Made by a program: the position numbers and the translations under genes
Shown: piece after piece, positions 28,201-36,935 of the stretch
How the letters are laid out: the number at the start of each line of letters is the position of its first letter
Position numbering within the stretch: position 1 is the stretch's first letter
NCBI RefSeq assembly: GCF_000224145.3
Contig: NC_020176.2
Coordinates: 186,693 to 250,692 of the forward strand
Direction: 5' to 3'
DNA length: 64,000 nucleotides
Origin: Ciona intestinalis
Lineage: Eukaryota > Chordata > Ascidiacea > Phlebobranchia > Cionidae
The notes under the pieces: generated by a model
Told to the model about the DNA's origin: nothing
Databases searched by the model: none
Seen by the model: only the letters and a program-made list of their open reading frames with translations

Positions 28201-29138
28201 GACCACGGCCGGCCGAATGTCAGATTTCTTCACAAGGTCTGTGGTGGATTTCACAGATTTCCTGGGAAGTCAAAAAATATTTTATGTTAAATTTAAAAAA
28301 ACAAAATTTTGAAAATGGTTTTTAGTTTTAAACTGAAATGTTTGGGATAAAAATAGTTACAAAATATATATATATACGACTCATTAACAGATCATCACTC
28401 TCTTTTTTCACAAGTGGGCGCTCATTTTTTTATTATTAGTTACTGGGGACTTTAAAAAAACGTTGTTTTTGTGACATATAAAATGTGTATTGGTATAGTA
28501 TTTCAATATTTTATAAAAAATCGTTTACTAACAAAAAAAACTAAAAAAAAACGTATTGCACTGTGCGGGACTCGAACCCGGTAAGAACGAAACAAAGAGA
28601 TTAAACGACAGCACGCTAACCGTTACACCACAGAACCGACGATAGTAAACAGAACGAAAGAGCGTATATAACCTACCTAATTTGGGAAAGATGTTCTTAC
28701 TAGTGTTTTATATATTTATAAAGGTATTTTCAGTATTTAAGTAATTTGTTTTCCACTTATTACCAATTTAAAGTGTTTCTTTGTGTATTTTTTAAAAATA
28801 ATAATAAAAAAATGAGCGCCCACTTGTTAAAAAAGAAAGTGATGATCGCTTAATGAGTCGTAACTTATATATATGGGCTATCATATTTGTATTGAAACTG
28901 AACTGATCAGAAACTGCACCAAGCATATTGATTTGTCATTAAACTTATAAAGATTACTAAACATTGTATATAAATTGTTTATGTTTAAATTGAAACTTTC
29001 CAAGTCATATTCTCCTACCAACCTCAAAACTTCCCATAACTGCTTCGCTCGTTCGTTGTTTTTCTGCTGCCATGGTGGAACAGGGCTTGGCGTTTCAAAA
29101 TCCGTTGGAATCGGTGGAACTTGAAGGACTTCAGTCAT
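10234..29138 (-). CDS. Large WD40-repeat protein, WDR97/WDR87-like, about 1,470 aa, 31 exons
   Basis: Exons (minus strand, 5' to 3'): 29138-29023, 28261-28123, 27827-27675, 27354-27296, 26958-26901, 26605-26453, 26173-26106, 25750-25609, 25291-25215, 24805-24677, 24312-24273, 23805-23511, 23178-23058, 22492-22326, 21963-21781, 21493-21355, 21007-20750, 20246-20012, 19705-19654, 19413-19310, 18927-18727, 17669-17552, 17251-17099, 16360-16161, 15690-15490, 15204-15043, 14301-14170, 13588-13421 (or to 13442), 13007-12885, 12565-12381, 10330-10234. All phases agree. WD-type strands include TGSRDGSVKLWDD (exon 8), SSSYDCTIRVW (exon 9) and FASASRDGTIKVW (exon 16). The N-terminal ~680 residues look like two beta-propellers. 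Charged sequence follows, then a proline-rich linker in exons 23-24 (PPPPPKEPTPPP, PPPPTPPPPTPP) and a helical C-terminal part. This architecture resembles the poorly known WDR97/WDR87 group, and an axonemal or ciliary role is inference. Weak points are the exon 3, 21, 25 and 28 donors. Gaps inside introns 26 and 30 could hide exons. Confidence 0.85.
10433..10482. other. Assembly gap of 50 N (WD40 intron 30)
   Basis: There are exactly 50 N within the roughly 2 kb last intron of the WD40 gene. The rest of that intron (10331-12380) holds a MITE and a SINE copy, and I see no supported exon in it. Confidence 0.95.
11347..11545. mobile_element. MITE with GATGGGACACC-type inverted ends
   Basis: The element has inverted ends AAGATGGGACACC and GGTGTCCCATCT, with ~170 bp of interior containing CTGATCGTGTTTTAAACAATT and TTCTTTGTTTACTACCAAATG. 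The same structure recurs at 53189, 53573, 54997, 60624, 61141 and 63829. It has no coding capacity, so it is a non-autonomous DNA transposon. Confidence 0.8.
12008..12130 (+). repeat. SINE 3' half with ATTC tail (WD40 intron 30)
   Basis: It runs from CACCCACAAAGTAACATACA to GCGAGGATAAAGTAAGTTAC and ends in TTCATTCATTCA. Confidence 0.8.
12577..12845 (+). repeat. SINE copy in WD40 intron 29, near-identical to the one at 16768
   Basis: It starts with GTTATTGTGAGGTTTATATT, then GCTGCTTCAACCCAGTGGTG and the SINE body, followed by a second partial body. The first ~150 bp, including non-SINE flank, are almost the same as 16768-16925. Confidence 0.75.
13080..13240. repeat. Dispersed ~85-100 bp repeat family B, two units
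   Basis: Units carry CAACTCTGG, TTAAGTCCCAGGT, CACTGTAGGACCTCACCCATA, TAGAAT and GTGCATATACAATGTTGGGG blocks. Other copies lie at about 17400-17480, 26815-26880, 35640-35720, 39955-40090, 40625-40830, 45140-45215, 57385-57680, 58490-58700 and 59150-59215. Confidence 0.75.
13971..14165 (-). repeat. SINE copy abutting WD40 exon 27
   Basis: This is the reverse-oriented SINE body: TTGGACAACCCATTAGTGAC, then AAGTGTCTTGCCCAAGGACA and CGCCCACAATG. It ends at the exon 27 donor region (14169). Confidence 0.75.
14740..15005 (+). repeat. SINE with tRNA-like head, interrupted by a 50-N gap (14772-14821)
   Basis: The head GTGGCATAGTGGTTAGCGCG matches a pol III A box. The sequence resumes after the gap at GTTGTCCAAATT and continues through the SINE body to an ATTCATTCATTC tail. 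The gap therefore falls inside the element, in WD40 intron 26. Confidence 0.85.
15752..15890 (-). repeat. SINE tail fragments (WD40 intron 24)
   Basis: Reverse-oriented SINE blocks: GTTTCATACAACTTGTGCCT, CTTACAAGTTCCCACGTATG and two CAGTCGTTATAACAC blocks. Confidence 0.65.
16420..16640 (-). repeat. Tandemly duplicated SINE tails (about 105 bp unit, two copies)
   Basis: Two direct copies each run from GAATGAATGTAACTTACTTT through ATCCTCGCAT, CCAGAAAAC and TATAACA to GGTGTTCATACAC. They end in short CTCA(G/A)TGTC(A/G)AG(G/T)T sequence. They lie in WD40 intron 23. Confidence 0.75.
16768..17075 (+). repeat. SINE copy in WD40 intron 23
   Basis: The body and two tails of the main SINE, ending about 24 nt from the exon 23 donor (17098). 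The 5' 150 bp are shared with 12577-12735. Confidence 0.75.
20550..20692 (+). repeat. Inverted copy of the intron 13/exon 14 boundary of the WD40 gene
   Basis: This stretch, including CTCCGATTATAATACAAGCA, ACCTTATTGTTACATCATCA and CCAGATACGG, is the near-perfect reverse complement of about 22487-22625. It carries the exon 14 acceptor and the first bases of exon 14. It sits in intron 17, antisense to the gene. Confidence 0.85.
21055..21345 (-). repeat. SINE copy, nearly full length (WD40 intron 16)
   Basis: Reverse orientation: a GTAGCTTATTTATCCTCGCT tail, then the GTTTCATACACTTCGTGCCC core, a non-SINE insert, CAACAATGGTGGGGGCATTG, and a degraded tRNA-like head with AGAGGCAATCAGCCATTATA. Confidence 0.7.
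22630..22962 (-). repeat. Full-length tRNA-derived SINE (best copy in the window)
   Basis: On the minus strand the order is a tRNA-like head (AGCACAGTTGGTTAACACGC as A box), a B-box-like GGTTCAAGGCTC, CACCATTGTGGGTGTTGTGT, GGGCAAGACACTTAACAGC, GGTTGTCCAAATTGTCAGCC, the tail body and a short AT-rich end. Its length of about 330 bp and internal pol III promoter identify it as a SINE. A composite tRNA-type SINE has been described in Ciona. Confidence 0.85.
23228..23450 (-). repeat. SINE copy (WD40 intron 12)
   Basis: Reverse-oriented tail, core GTTTCATACATCCCGTGCCT and body TAGACAACCCATTAGTGACC. It ends within about 60 bp of the exon 12 donor. Confidence 0.7.
23865..24205. repeat. Dispersed repeat family D, two tandem partial copies
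   Basis: Each copy has AAGATTAAAGAATA, a GACA(A/G)AA block, ACAGTCGTTAAA-type sequence, AACATATTTA and GGTCACTACACCTAGCAGAC. Related copies are at about 14560-14620, 43930-44090, 49700-49800, 55795-55880 and 61330-61445. I do not recognise the element class. Confidence 0.65.
24505..24603. mobile_element. Tiny inverted-repeat element (~100 bp)
   Basis: Perfect inverted ends AAAAGAGATCTTCTGG (left) and CCAGAAGATCTCTTTT (right) enclose about 65 bp. A similar AAAAGAGATCTTATGGCAAT occurs at about 21640. It is probably a MITE in WD40 intron 10. Confidence 0.7.
25130..25208. repeat. 17-bp minisatellite next to the WD40 exon 9 donor
   Basis: About five units of TGGTGATGTCATAATA plus one base. The array starts about 6 nt inside intron 9 (donor 25214-25213). 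Confidence 0.85.
26271..26480. repeat. 25-bp minisatellite spanning the WD40 exon 6 donor
   Basis: About eight units read, on the minus strand, CAGTGTTGCC followed by GTGAGTATTTGTGG or ATGAGTATTTGTGG. The last ~20 coding bases of exon 6 and its GTGAGT donor (26452-26447) form one unit, so several copies repeat a good donor. Confidence 0.9.
27085..27260 (-). repeat. SINE fragment (WD40 intron 4)
   Basis: Reverse-oriented core GTTTCATACACCTCATGCCT, CTTACGAGTTACCATGTAT, then TTGACAACCCATTAGCGCAC. Confidence 0.65.
27868..28115. repeat. Two oppositely oriented SINE tails (WD40 intron 2)
   Basis: A minus-oriented tail at about 27868-27985 is followed by a plus-oriented tail at 28020-28110. Together they fill most of the short intron between exons 2 and 3. 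Confidence 0.65.
28376..28862. mobile_element. Element with ~65-bp inverted ends enclosing a tRNA-like sequence
   Basis: The left arm 28376-28440 and right arm 28797-28862 are inverted copies (ACGACTCATTAA, GATCATCACT, AAGTGGGCGCTCATTTTTTT) with a few differences. The ~355 bp interior carries a minus-strand tRNA-like stretch. It lies in WD40 intron 1. No transposase frame is present, so it would be non-autonomous. Confidence 0.8.
28556..28640 (-). pseudogene. tRNA-like sequence with A and B boxes, not a functional tRNA
   Basis: On the minus strand TGGTGTAACGGTTAGCGTG fits an A box and GGGTTCGAGTCCCG fits a B box with a good T arm. The 5' and 3' ends do not pair as an acceptor stem, and no anticodon stem forms. 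It looks like a decayed tRNA or a pol III promoter of a short element. Confidence 0.65.
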
Positions 29139-29470
29139 GATCAGGAGCTTAATGTCTACATTTGGTTTAAATTGACGTTTTTTCGTATCTTTTTATGGGT
29201 ATAATTTAAATTAGATAACAAAAAATAAATAATTTTTTAATTTAAGGGGGGATTACCCGATGCGAAAACTATGTTGCTTAGTTACAATCATAGAAATATA
29301 AAGTATTTTGTTATTAGGGGTGTGTGAACTTAAAACTTCAATACTTAAAGGTTTGAACATTTTTAAATTTGTTGTATTATAATATAATTTCATATATTAA
29401 ATTGTTGCCAAGGTTGATTACGCGACACTATGTGTCTCTGTTTGTTTTGCTCGGGGAAACACCTTATTAT
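29139..29470. promoter_or_regulatory. Short divergent promoter region, WD40 gene / GAL3ST
   Basis: There are 332 bp between the two start codons. Any promoters of both genes must lie here unless 5' UTR introns exist. No TATA box or known motif stands out. An in-frame upstream ATG for GAL3ST lies at 29369. Confidence 0.5.
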
Positions 29471-31184
29471 ATGCTTACTTTAGCGATGGGTTTCATCCGC
29501 AAATATTTGCACAACATTTTAAGATTTGCTTTGATCTTGTGTTTAATTTATTTCGTGTATTCTTGCTGGGGATTGTCTTTTAAATCAACAGAAAAACAAA
29601 AGTAAGAAATTTTATGTTTTGTTTGTTATGTATAAAAAGTATAAAAGGTTATAGATCTTCAAATTTAATTAAACATAAACAAAGTTTTATTTAGAACTAA
29701 ATTGCTTTCATCCAGGTCAGCTCCAACTTTTCCATTCATCCGAAATACTTTTACGAACCGTACAAATTGCAAACCGAAGAAAAATATATTTTTTATGAAA
29801 ACTCACAAAACTGCTGGTACAGTTGTACAAAACATTTTGCTGCGTCATGCTGACCTGCACGATATATTTGTCGGATTATCGAGAACCAGGGATCCCAAGT
29901 TCGGGTACCGGGATGGGCGTTATTTCAACCGAGATTTTATCCGAAAAAGTGACTCACCAATAAATATGCTGTGTCATCATATGAGATTCGACAGAAGTGA
30001 AGTATCCGCAATCCTTCCGAATGACACAGTTTACATCACAATACTAAGAGAACCGGGTTCATTATTTGAATCTCTATTCAACTACTTGCATTACGATTGC
30101 AAAACATTTTCGAGACTCCCCCTTTCCCCATCGGGGATGGAGGAATGGATAAACCATCCTAGAAGGTAAGTTGGGCAACATGTATTGTTATAATTTTATA
30201 TTTCTACAAAGACTTGTAGTCCCACGTAAAACTTGTGTTTAGTTTCAGCCATGAGCGACTATCTTTTATAAACCCTCGAGAGGCAGGGATAGTTAAACAC
30301 AAAATCCTGTGAAACAAATCTAACTTATTGGTTGTAATGTTTACTGATTAATGCAGTGCTAGAAATTCCAAAGTTGGCCTGCCCACCCTGCCACCCCAGG
30401 TTTGTTGCCTATAATTGGAGCTATATACCGGCATGCTGGCAACCATTATTTGGCTAGAGCTTGGCTACCAGGCATGTCCTTAATACTGTATATAATACAT
30501 TATTATGTCACATAGATGGCATTACATACCTATTTAATAAAAAATAAACAAATAGTTATGTTTAGATACTTCCGAGGTGCAAAGGATGGCCCACTGTGGT
30601 GGTTCGGCAAGAACAGTATGTTCTATGATATGGGCTTCAATAATTTAAACAACGATGAAGAATATATTCAACAATCAATATTGGAGGTGGAGGAGGTGTT
30701 CGATCTTGTGTTATTGACGGAATACTTTGATATTTCTATGGTTTTGTTGATGGACTTATTATGTTGGGATCTTGAAGATGCCGCATATCTCGCTCTCAAT
30801 GCAAGAGCTGTATCTGGAGAATTTGTACCTGAGGTAAGGAGAAGAAAAGTTGAGGAATGGAATCACGCGGATACTTTGATGTACAGACACTTTAACAAAA
30901 CGTTCTGGCGCTGTGTTAAAGAATACGGGGTCGAAAAAATGGATAAAAACGTTAAAAAGTTGAATGAATTGAATCAGCAACTTCAGGATGCGTGTGTAGA
31001 TGGGGGGGCTGTGGGTGTTTCACGCGTAAGAGACCCACGCAACCGAGTCTATAACCCCAGGGGTGTGGAAATGAAAGGGTATAACCTTAAACATGGGGCA
31101 AAGGAGTTAAAGATTTGTAAAGATGCGATTAGAACTGAAAATAAATGGTTTGAATATTTTTTGCACAAGCAGTATGGTGTCTGA
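29471..31184 (+). CDS. GAL3ST: Galactose 3-O-sulfotransferase family (Golgi), 3 exons, 399 aa
   Basis: Exons 29471-29601, 29716-30165 and 30566-31184 give 1,200 nt with matching phases. The family transfers sulfate from PAPS to the 3-OH of galactose on glycolipids or glycoproteins in the Golgi lumen. Residues ~14-34 form a single hydrophobic anchor after a basic start, giving type II topology. MKTHKTAGTVVQNIL near residues 72-85 is the 5'-phosphosulfate loop. ITILREPGSLFESLFNYL is the 3'-phosphate binding region, typical of GAL3ST proteins. RYFRGAKDGPLWWFGKNSMFYDMGF and VLLTEYFDISMVLL are further family blocks. An in-frame ATG at 29369 would add 34 residues; 29471 gives a more typical anchor. 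The acceptor substrate cannot be told from sequence. The paralogue number is also unresolved. Confidence 0.9.
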
Positions 31185-32272
31185 TTTATAACTGTATACA
31201 CAAACACAAAAGTGTTTTATTTGTGAAATTTATAAGGTTTATTGCTGATTTTTTTGTTTATGTGAATTAATCATAATACTCGTACTACCTTAAACAAATA
31301 CCCTCAACTTTAAAACACAATAACCAAAAGTGAGTTTTATTTGTCACATTTTATAAGATCTATTGCTGTATTTTTGTTTTATGTAAATTAATCATATTCC
31401 GTGCACTTTACATGACACAGAATAACCGCATAGTGACTACACAAAACTCAAGTGTTTTATATCTGCCAAGTTTTAGTTTACTTTAAAAGCAATATTTGTA
31501 TTAATCATAGACATCATATTTACCGTTATTTGCAATATTGTGCATGATGTCATAATATATGTAATGTCACAATATGTTTGATGTCATAATATATGTGATG
31601 TCATAGTATCCGTGATGTCATAATATGCATGATGTCATAATGTGTGATGTCATATTATGTGTGATGTCATATTATGTGTGGTGTCATATTATGCGTGATG
31701 TCATATTATGTGTGATGTCATATTATGTGTGATGTCATATTATGTGTGATGTCATATTATGTGTGATGTCATATTATGCGTGATGTCATATTATGTAATA
31801 CTATTACATTAAAGTGTATTTGGTTGCAATAGGTTTATCATTTCTTTAATATTTACTCAACTTTTAAAAAACTTTTTTACAAATTGTGCAATCATGTTGT
31901 AATTGTTGCTTACAATGGTTGGTTGTGACATCATAAACATTGCTATTGTTATGTATTGAATACTCATTGATGTCACAGTAAAAGTTTATTTCGCAACAAA
32001 ATATTAAAAACATTGTCATGCATATTTGCATATAAACTGTGATCATTTTTTCCAAAAAACAACTTCATTTTAAAACGTTTCGATTACTGTTTATATATTT
32101 GGATAAAGTTTAATGTAATTTTATCATTAGCAGCAGCATTTCTATTTTTATATAAAAATTGCTTGCTGGTATATTAGTAACCCTCCCACTCTTTGCAAAT
32201 GTAGGAGAAACTAGTAAATAAGGCAAAAGCATCAAGTGAAAAATTTGTGGATGTTAAAAGTTAAAACAGATT
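31185..32272. other. Convergent intergenic region GAL3ST / MPPE1
   Basis: AT-rich 3' flank of both genes. It contains two diverged copies of a ~120 bp stretch (about 31200-31270 and 31330-31400, both with AGTGTTTTATTTG-like and TTTTTGTTTATGT-like blocks) and the minisatellite listed next. No coding signal is seen. Confidence 0.5.
31535..31798. repeat. 17-bp minisatellite, TGATGTCA-containing (about 15 units)
   Basis: The unit is GTGATGTCATATTATGT with small changes. Copies toward the left are degraded. The array lies about 350 nt after the GAL3ST stop. Confidence 0.9.
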
Positions 32273-35200
32273 TTAAAGTCTCTTCCATATTTTTGAAGTA
32301 CATCTCATGTTTCTGTTGCAAGCCATCTTTAACGTGAACAACGATGCTATAACTGCCAACCCATATAAGGTAAATACGGTAGATTCAGTTGGTAGGTGGC
32401 ATTTGGAGGATGTGATGTCATCATTGGTGATTGTGAACTGGAAGTTAATATTAAACATAAAGGTTTTATAATATCCACCATGTATGTGATTGCTTTGTTT
32501 TCGTTAAACAGCTGGAATCTTGAACCTTGTATGTTTACCTGGCCTAAAAAAAAAAACTTTAGTCGGTATCCAAGAATACCATTCCAGGCTCCCAGCTTGC
32601 TCTGCATTAATCAGTAAACATTACACCAAATGGATTAGATTTGTACCGTAGGATTGTGTCTAATTATTTCTGCATTAAATAAGTTTTGGGCCTATCAGTG
32701 ACATCAAACTAATTATCATTTTTTTATTGTTGGTTCCATAATACCATGGATAAATTATACAAAAAGTTTTTAATTGCTGATAGTTCAAATAATAATAATA
32801 TTATTATAATAATATAACCCAAATTATCAACAAACATAATTCAACCCCACCAGATAAAAACTTGGGTCGTTCCGATTCCTCCAACTGTACGATGCTACGG
32901 TAACTTCTGGTGTCCCATCTTTGTGGCTACGATGGCACGTGTTGTGGGTGTGCCCGCTCAGTATTAGGCGAGGGTTGACAAGGTTTAGGAGCTGGAGGAA
33001 GGGGAGTAAATGGGGTGATGATGACTTGTTAATTTGATACTTTGTGTACTAATATTATCTATATTGGCCGAACTGCCATTCATTAGCACTATATGCTCTC
33101 TTGTTATTGGTATAGAAAATAGTTATGGGACAAATTGTGTGAAATAAAATTAACAAATAAGGTATTTTAGGCAGGTATGCAGATTTGGTTATTAACAAGT
33201 GTTTATGACAAAAAGAATCTAAGACAACTGACATGTCCATTTAAGGAGTTTAAATAAATACTATATTAAACTTTTAATAAACAAAAGTTATTAATCTTAC
33301 CCTTTCCGATGTTGATTCCTTCAAAGTATCTTTGTAGTTGAACCTCCTTTGCTTCCCATCTTGCCCCGCATCCGATCCAACGCATTCAATATCCGAGGTT
33401 CGGAACAATGGGATGTGCTGAGGTGAAATACACAAGTAACAAATTTTATACATAATATGGTTAATTTAATAAGTTTTAACATCTATGTAGTATGTATAGA
33501 CCCCAGCTTTACTCCCTTTGTTTTAAGAGTCAGAATATTGTGGCCATCAATGTATTATAGACAGACAAAGATGTATTTTATTAGTTTAAATTTAACTAAT
33601 GGACAGTGCTGCGATTCGTTGCCAGGTGTCGCCGAGCGCAACTTTCGACGTCCAAATTGTCGCGAGAAAATTAATCATTCTGACGTCATAATACGTCATA
33701 TCAGTGGCCGTATTTTCGTTACATATTTTCGTTTACGTATAGCTCTAAACGAATAACGGCGCGCGTCAAAGTAACGATCGTTTGTAGTTGACAAAATTGT
33801 GTGAAAATTAACTACAATACGACTGCTTTTTCATATATTGCGCAAATTGTTATCTATATTATCGTATCTACATGCTGACGAAAAGATCGAAAAATCTCCC
33901 GAGCCAGACTACAGGAACGCTAAATCGACAAAGAAAATGCGACAAAATTTACAAACCGGCATAAATTAATTTAAAATTTTATTGGGTGTTTTGACACCGG
34001 CAAGCAGCCTAGACGAGAAATTTGATAATTCGTGATTGTAGACAATTGGTTTGTGACGAAGCGTCAGGGTTACGGGAAGATTACCCGCTGTTATGACCAA
34101 AATAAAAGCTTGAATCTATAGTGGCGAAATAGGTCTGGCCAGTGACTACCAAGCTTTACCTAAACACAAATTGTATTCACATACTTGTTACGTTCACGTG
34201 CGTAGAAAGCATTCATCGTAAACGAGACAATCCTTTACATAATTACAGACNNNNNNNNNNNNNNNNNNNNNNNNNNNNNNNNNNNNNNNNNNNNNNNNNN
34301 CTAATCACCCACAAAGTAACATACATGGTAACTCGTAAGCTGGCACAAGGTGTTAAACCCGTGTAATAACGACTGTCGTTTTCCGGCCACGCGAGGATAA
34401 AGTAAGTTACATTCATTCATTCATTCATATGACTATGTTTATACCGTCAACAATATTGGATCAGGATGTTTCTTGTTGGAGTTGCAATATTTTGGTTTCA
34501 TCGAATTCTGTGCAAGAACATTAATGTGCATGAACATAGATATAACATACAATTTAGGATTTGTGTGGGGTAAATAAGATTAAACACCAATGTGTGATAT
34601 AATAAAATAAGTTACCACATAATAAGTGGTTAGTATTGCCAGCAAAGTTCAATACGTGGTAACTTGTAAGTGGGCATGAGGTGTATGGAACAAAACACCA
34701 GTGTTATAACAACATTGTTGTTGCCCCATCACGCAAGGATAAAAAAGTTACATTCAATTATTCTGTACAAAACATAATCAACTTTACATAACTTAAGATT
34801 TAACAAAGCCACCAACGTACTTCACAGTTGATATAATCCATGGCATCCTGTAGTTGACGCTCCGTAGCTTGACACATAAAACAACCGTCTCCCTCCAACC
34901 CCATACTGTTAACTATAACGAAGGTGTGACCTTTCAACTCAATTGTTTCAACGTTTTTGGTTGAAAAGTCTTTCAAGAATCTAAAGATGAATAAAAGACG
35001 TCGTTAAGATGATTGTTATGTTTCAATGGTGAGTTCAACAACATTTATGACATCACATACATCAATTGTGGGTGGCACACAGTCCAGCTCCTGTTACCTG
35101 GCCATATATTAATTTAATTTTCCTTTTAATTTGCTTTATGCCTATTTCTCTTTAATAAATAAATCTGATCTTTGTTACTCAATTCGAAGATATAAATAAA

Positions 35201-36473
35201 TGTAAATTAAATGTTCCCCACCTTGTTAACTTGGTGTTTGTGACATCATGATGGAACCCGATGTCATGGTTGCCGACGACAACATATAGTCGGACACCAG
35301 GTGGGGTGGCGAACAATCGCTTCGCGTTTACAACGTATTGATCCCATTGTTTCCCAGTTGCCCATTTCCCTTCATCGGTCAAATCTCCGAGGATAAACAC
35401 AACCTCGGGTCGCAACAAACTTATTGAGGTTTGAAACGAACGATACATTTGCCATTCTCTGTGGGTGATGTAGAGTTATCGACAGTTGTACATAATAAAA
35501 TGTTTTATAATTTTAACAAATCAATTTGTATTTCAATGTTAAGGTCCCAACGGTGTAGCTTGGTTGGCCAGTTGCAAGGTTGAGCAAGACAGCAAATATT
35601 GTTTTAACTCAGTGGTCAATAACGAGTTATAGCAACCTGCGTGTTGGAGTAATGGGAAAACTCTGGCCCCGATATTAGGTGTCATGGTGTAGGTCTGTAG
35701 GACCTTACCCTCATAGAATAGAGTATTAACTCATTCAAGCAAGGGCGACATTGATTTATTATCACCAATGTTAATTTAATATTTACAGAATAATCATCAA
35801 TGTTGCGCAATAAATAAATACCAGTGTTGCACAATAATTAAATACCAGTATTGCGCAATAATTAAATACTAGTGTTGCGCAATAATCAAATACCGGTGTT
35901 GCGCAATAATTAAATACTAGTGTTGCGCAATAATTAAATACCAGTGTTGCGCAATAATTAAATACTAGTGTTGCGCAATAAATAAATACCAGTGTTGCGC
36001 TATAATTTAATAACAGCGTTGCGCGATAATTTAATACCAGTGTTTACCTTCTTAATTTATCGAACCAGTGACCCTCAATCTCCCCAAGCAAATGTGGATC
36101 CGATAAAACAAGAGCTCTGCAAGGAATAAGTGATTAGATTTTGGTGTTTTTTTAGTTTGTATCGCAGGAAGTGTTAAACCCTCTGCAGACTGCGTCTCTG
36201 GTAAATGTTTACTTTTTGATTTTAAAGGACAGACGTCTTGTCTGCTAATGGGATACAACATCAGGCTTTTCCAATAAACACCATGTTAAGGATAGTATAT
36301 GGTTTGTACTTATAAATATGAATTCAATATATTTACCTCAGTTTTTCGCCCGAACCGTTGTTGTCTGGCCACCCACACTGAAAAATCGCGACATAGTAAA
36401 TAAAATACTCGTTAAAAATGAAAGCAATTAAAATCGGTAAAAATGTGTATAAAAATATAAAACGAAAAAACAT
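32273..36473 (-). CDS. MPPE1: Metallophosphoesterase 1 (MPPE1/PGAP5-like), 7 exons, 341 aa
   Basis: Exons (5' to 3'): 36473-36337, 36116-36048, 35458-35222, 34980-34821, 33417-33301, 32991-32851, 32437-32273, totalling 1,026 nt with matching phases. In mammals MPPE1/PGAP5 removes an ethanolamine phosphate side chain from GPI anchors, which helps GPI proteins leave the ER. Here a hydrophobic N-terminus (about residues 3-33) ends in VAIFQCGWP, as in MPPE1. Metal ligands are visible in LSDPHLLG, ILGDLTDEG, VVGNHDIG and LSGHTHNTC, plus the His of HIPLF. ASYSWRNRNDPSF is a family signature. A second hydrophobic segment (VFTLYGLAVIASLFTL) and a basic tail close the protein. It is about 55 residues shorter than human MPPE1. 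Intron 2 carries a minisatellite. The gene is divergent from CPPED1-like copy 1. Confidence 0.93.
34251..34430 (+). repeat. 50-N gap (34251-34300) followed by a SINE 3' half
   Basis: The sequence restarts at CACCCACAAAGTAACATACA and runs to a GCGAGGATAAAGTAAGTTAC tail with ATTCATTCATTC. The gap probably lies inside the SINE in MPPE1 intron 4. Confidence 0.8.
34620..34765 (+). repeat. SINE tail fragment (MPPE1 intron 4)
   Basis: Blocks CGTGGTAACTTGTAAGTGGG, GTATGGAACAAAACACC, GCAAGGATAA and a short ATTC end. Confidence 0.65.
35790..36044. repeat. 24-bp minisatellite abutting the MPPE1 exon 2 donor (about 11 units)
   Basis: Units contain TGTTGCGCAATAATTAAATA and CCAG. On the gene's strand the array starts about 3 nt after the donor GT (36047-36046). 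GTTGCGCAAT in each unit resembles a C/EBP site. Confidence 0.9.
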
Positions 36474-36935
36474 TCTGCAAAAGGAAATAAAATATATTTA
36501 GACACAAATCAAAATAATCTAAAAATAAAAAAAACGTTTTGTTTTGATACTGTTGAAGGGGAATTCCCTCTGAGTCTGGATGTTTGCTATAAAAATGTTA
36601 TAAAAACATGTTTAGAGAGGAATATTTCAACATAAATAAAATCAATGTAAATAAATTATTTATTTAAAGATACAGTTAGATATTTATAAAACTAAATAGT
36701 TTTACTGCAAATTTGCAAACTTGAATATATTAAAGGGGTGTGTTCATGGATATGATGACGTCACAGTGAATGTGGTTCATTTTTTCTTTTGTTGTTTTGA
36801 GAAAAGGATTGTTGGACTAGCGGTAGCGATACTACAGCAGGTAAATAATATTGATTTTCGATTTGGTGCAAATGTTAATTAACAATGTTCTGTAAAGTTA
36901 CTTTATTCCTTTGTTTTGCAATTATCTCTCAGACA
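36474..36935. promoter_or_regulatory. Shared promoter region of MPPE1 and CPPED1-like copy 1
   Basis: There are 462 bp between the two start codons. It contains a perfect TGACGTCA at 36756-36763. A likely 5' UTR intron of the phosphoesterase gene lies at 36841-36932 (CAGCAG before GTAAAT, and TTATCTCTCAG 3 nt before the ATG). Confidence 0.55.

Noticed and set aside
33457..33756. 99-codon plus-strand frame in MPPE1 intron 4
   Set aside because: It is antisense to an intron, has mixed composition and no family motif.
35790..36044. Evenly spaced direct repeats that could suggest a CRISPR array
   Set aside because: The whole 24-bp unit is repeated without unique spacers, and the genome is eukaryotic. 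It is a minisatellite.
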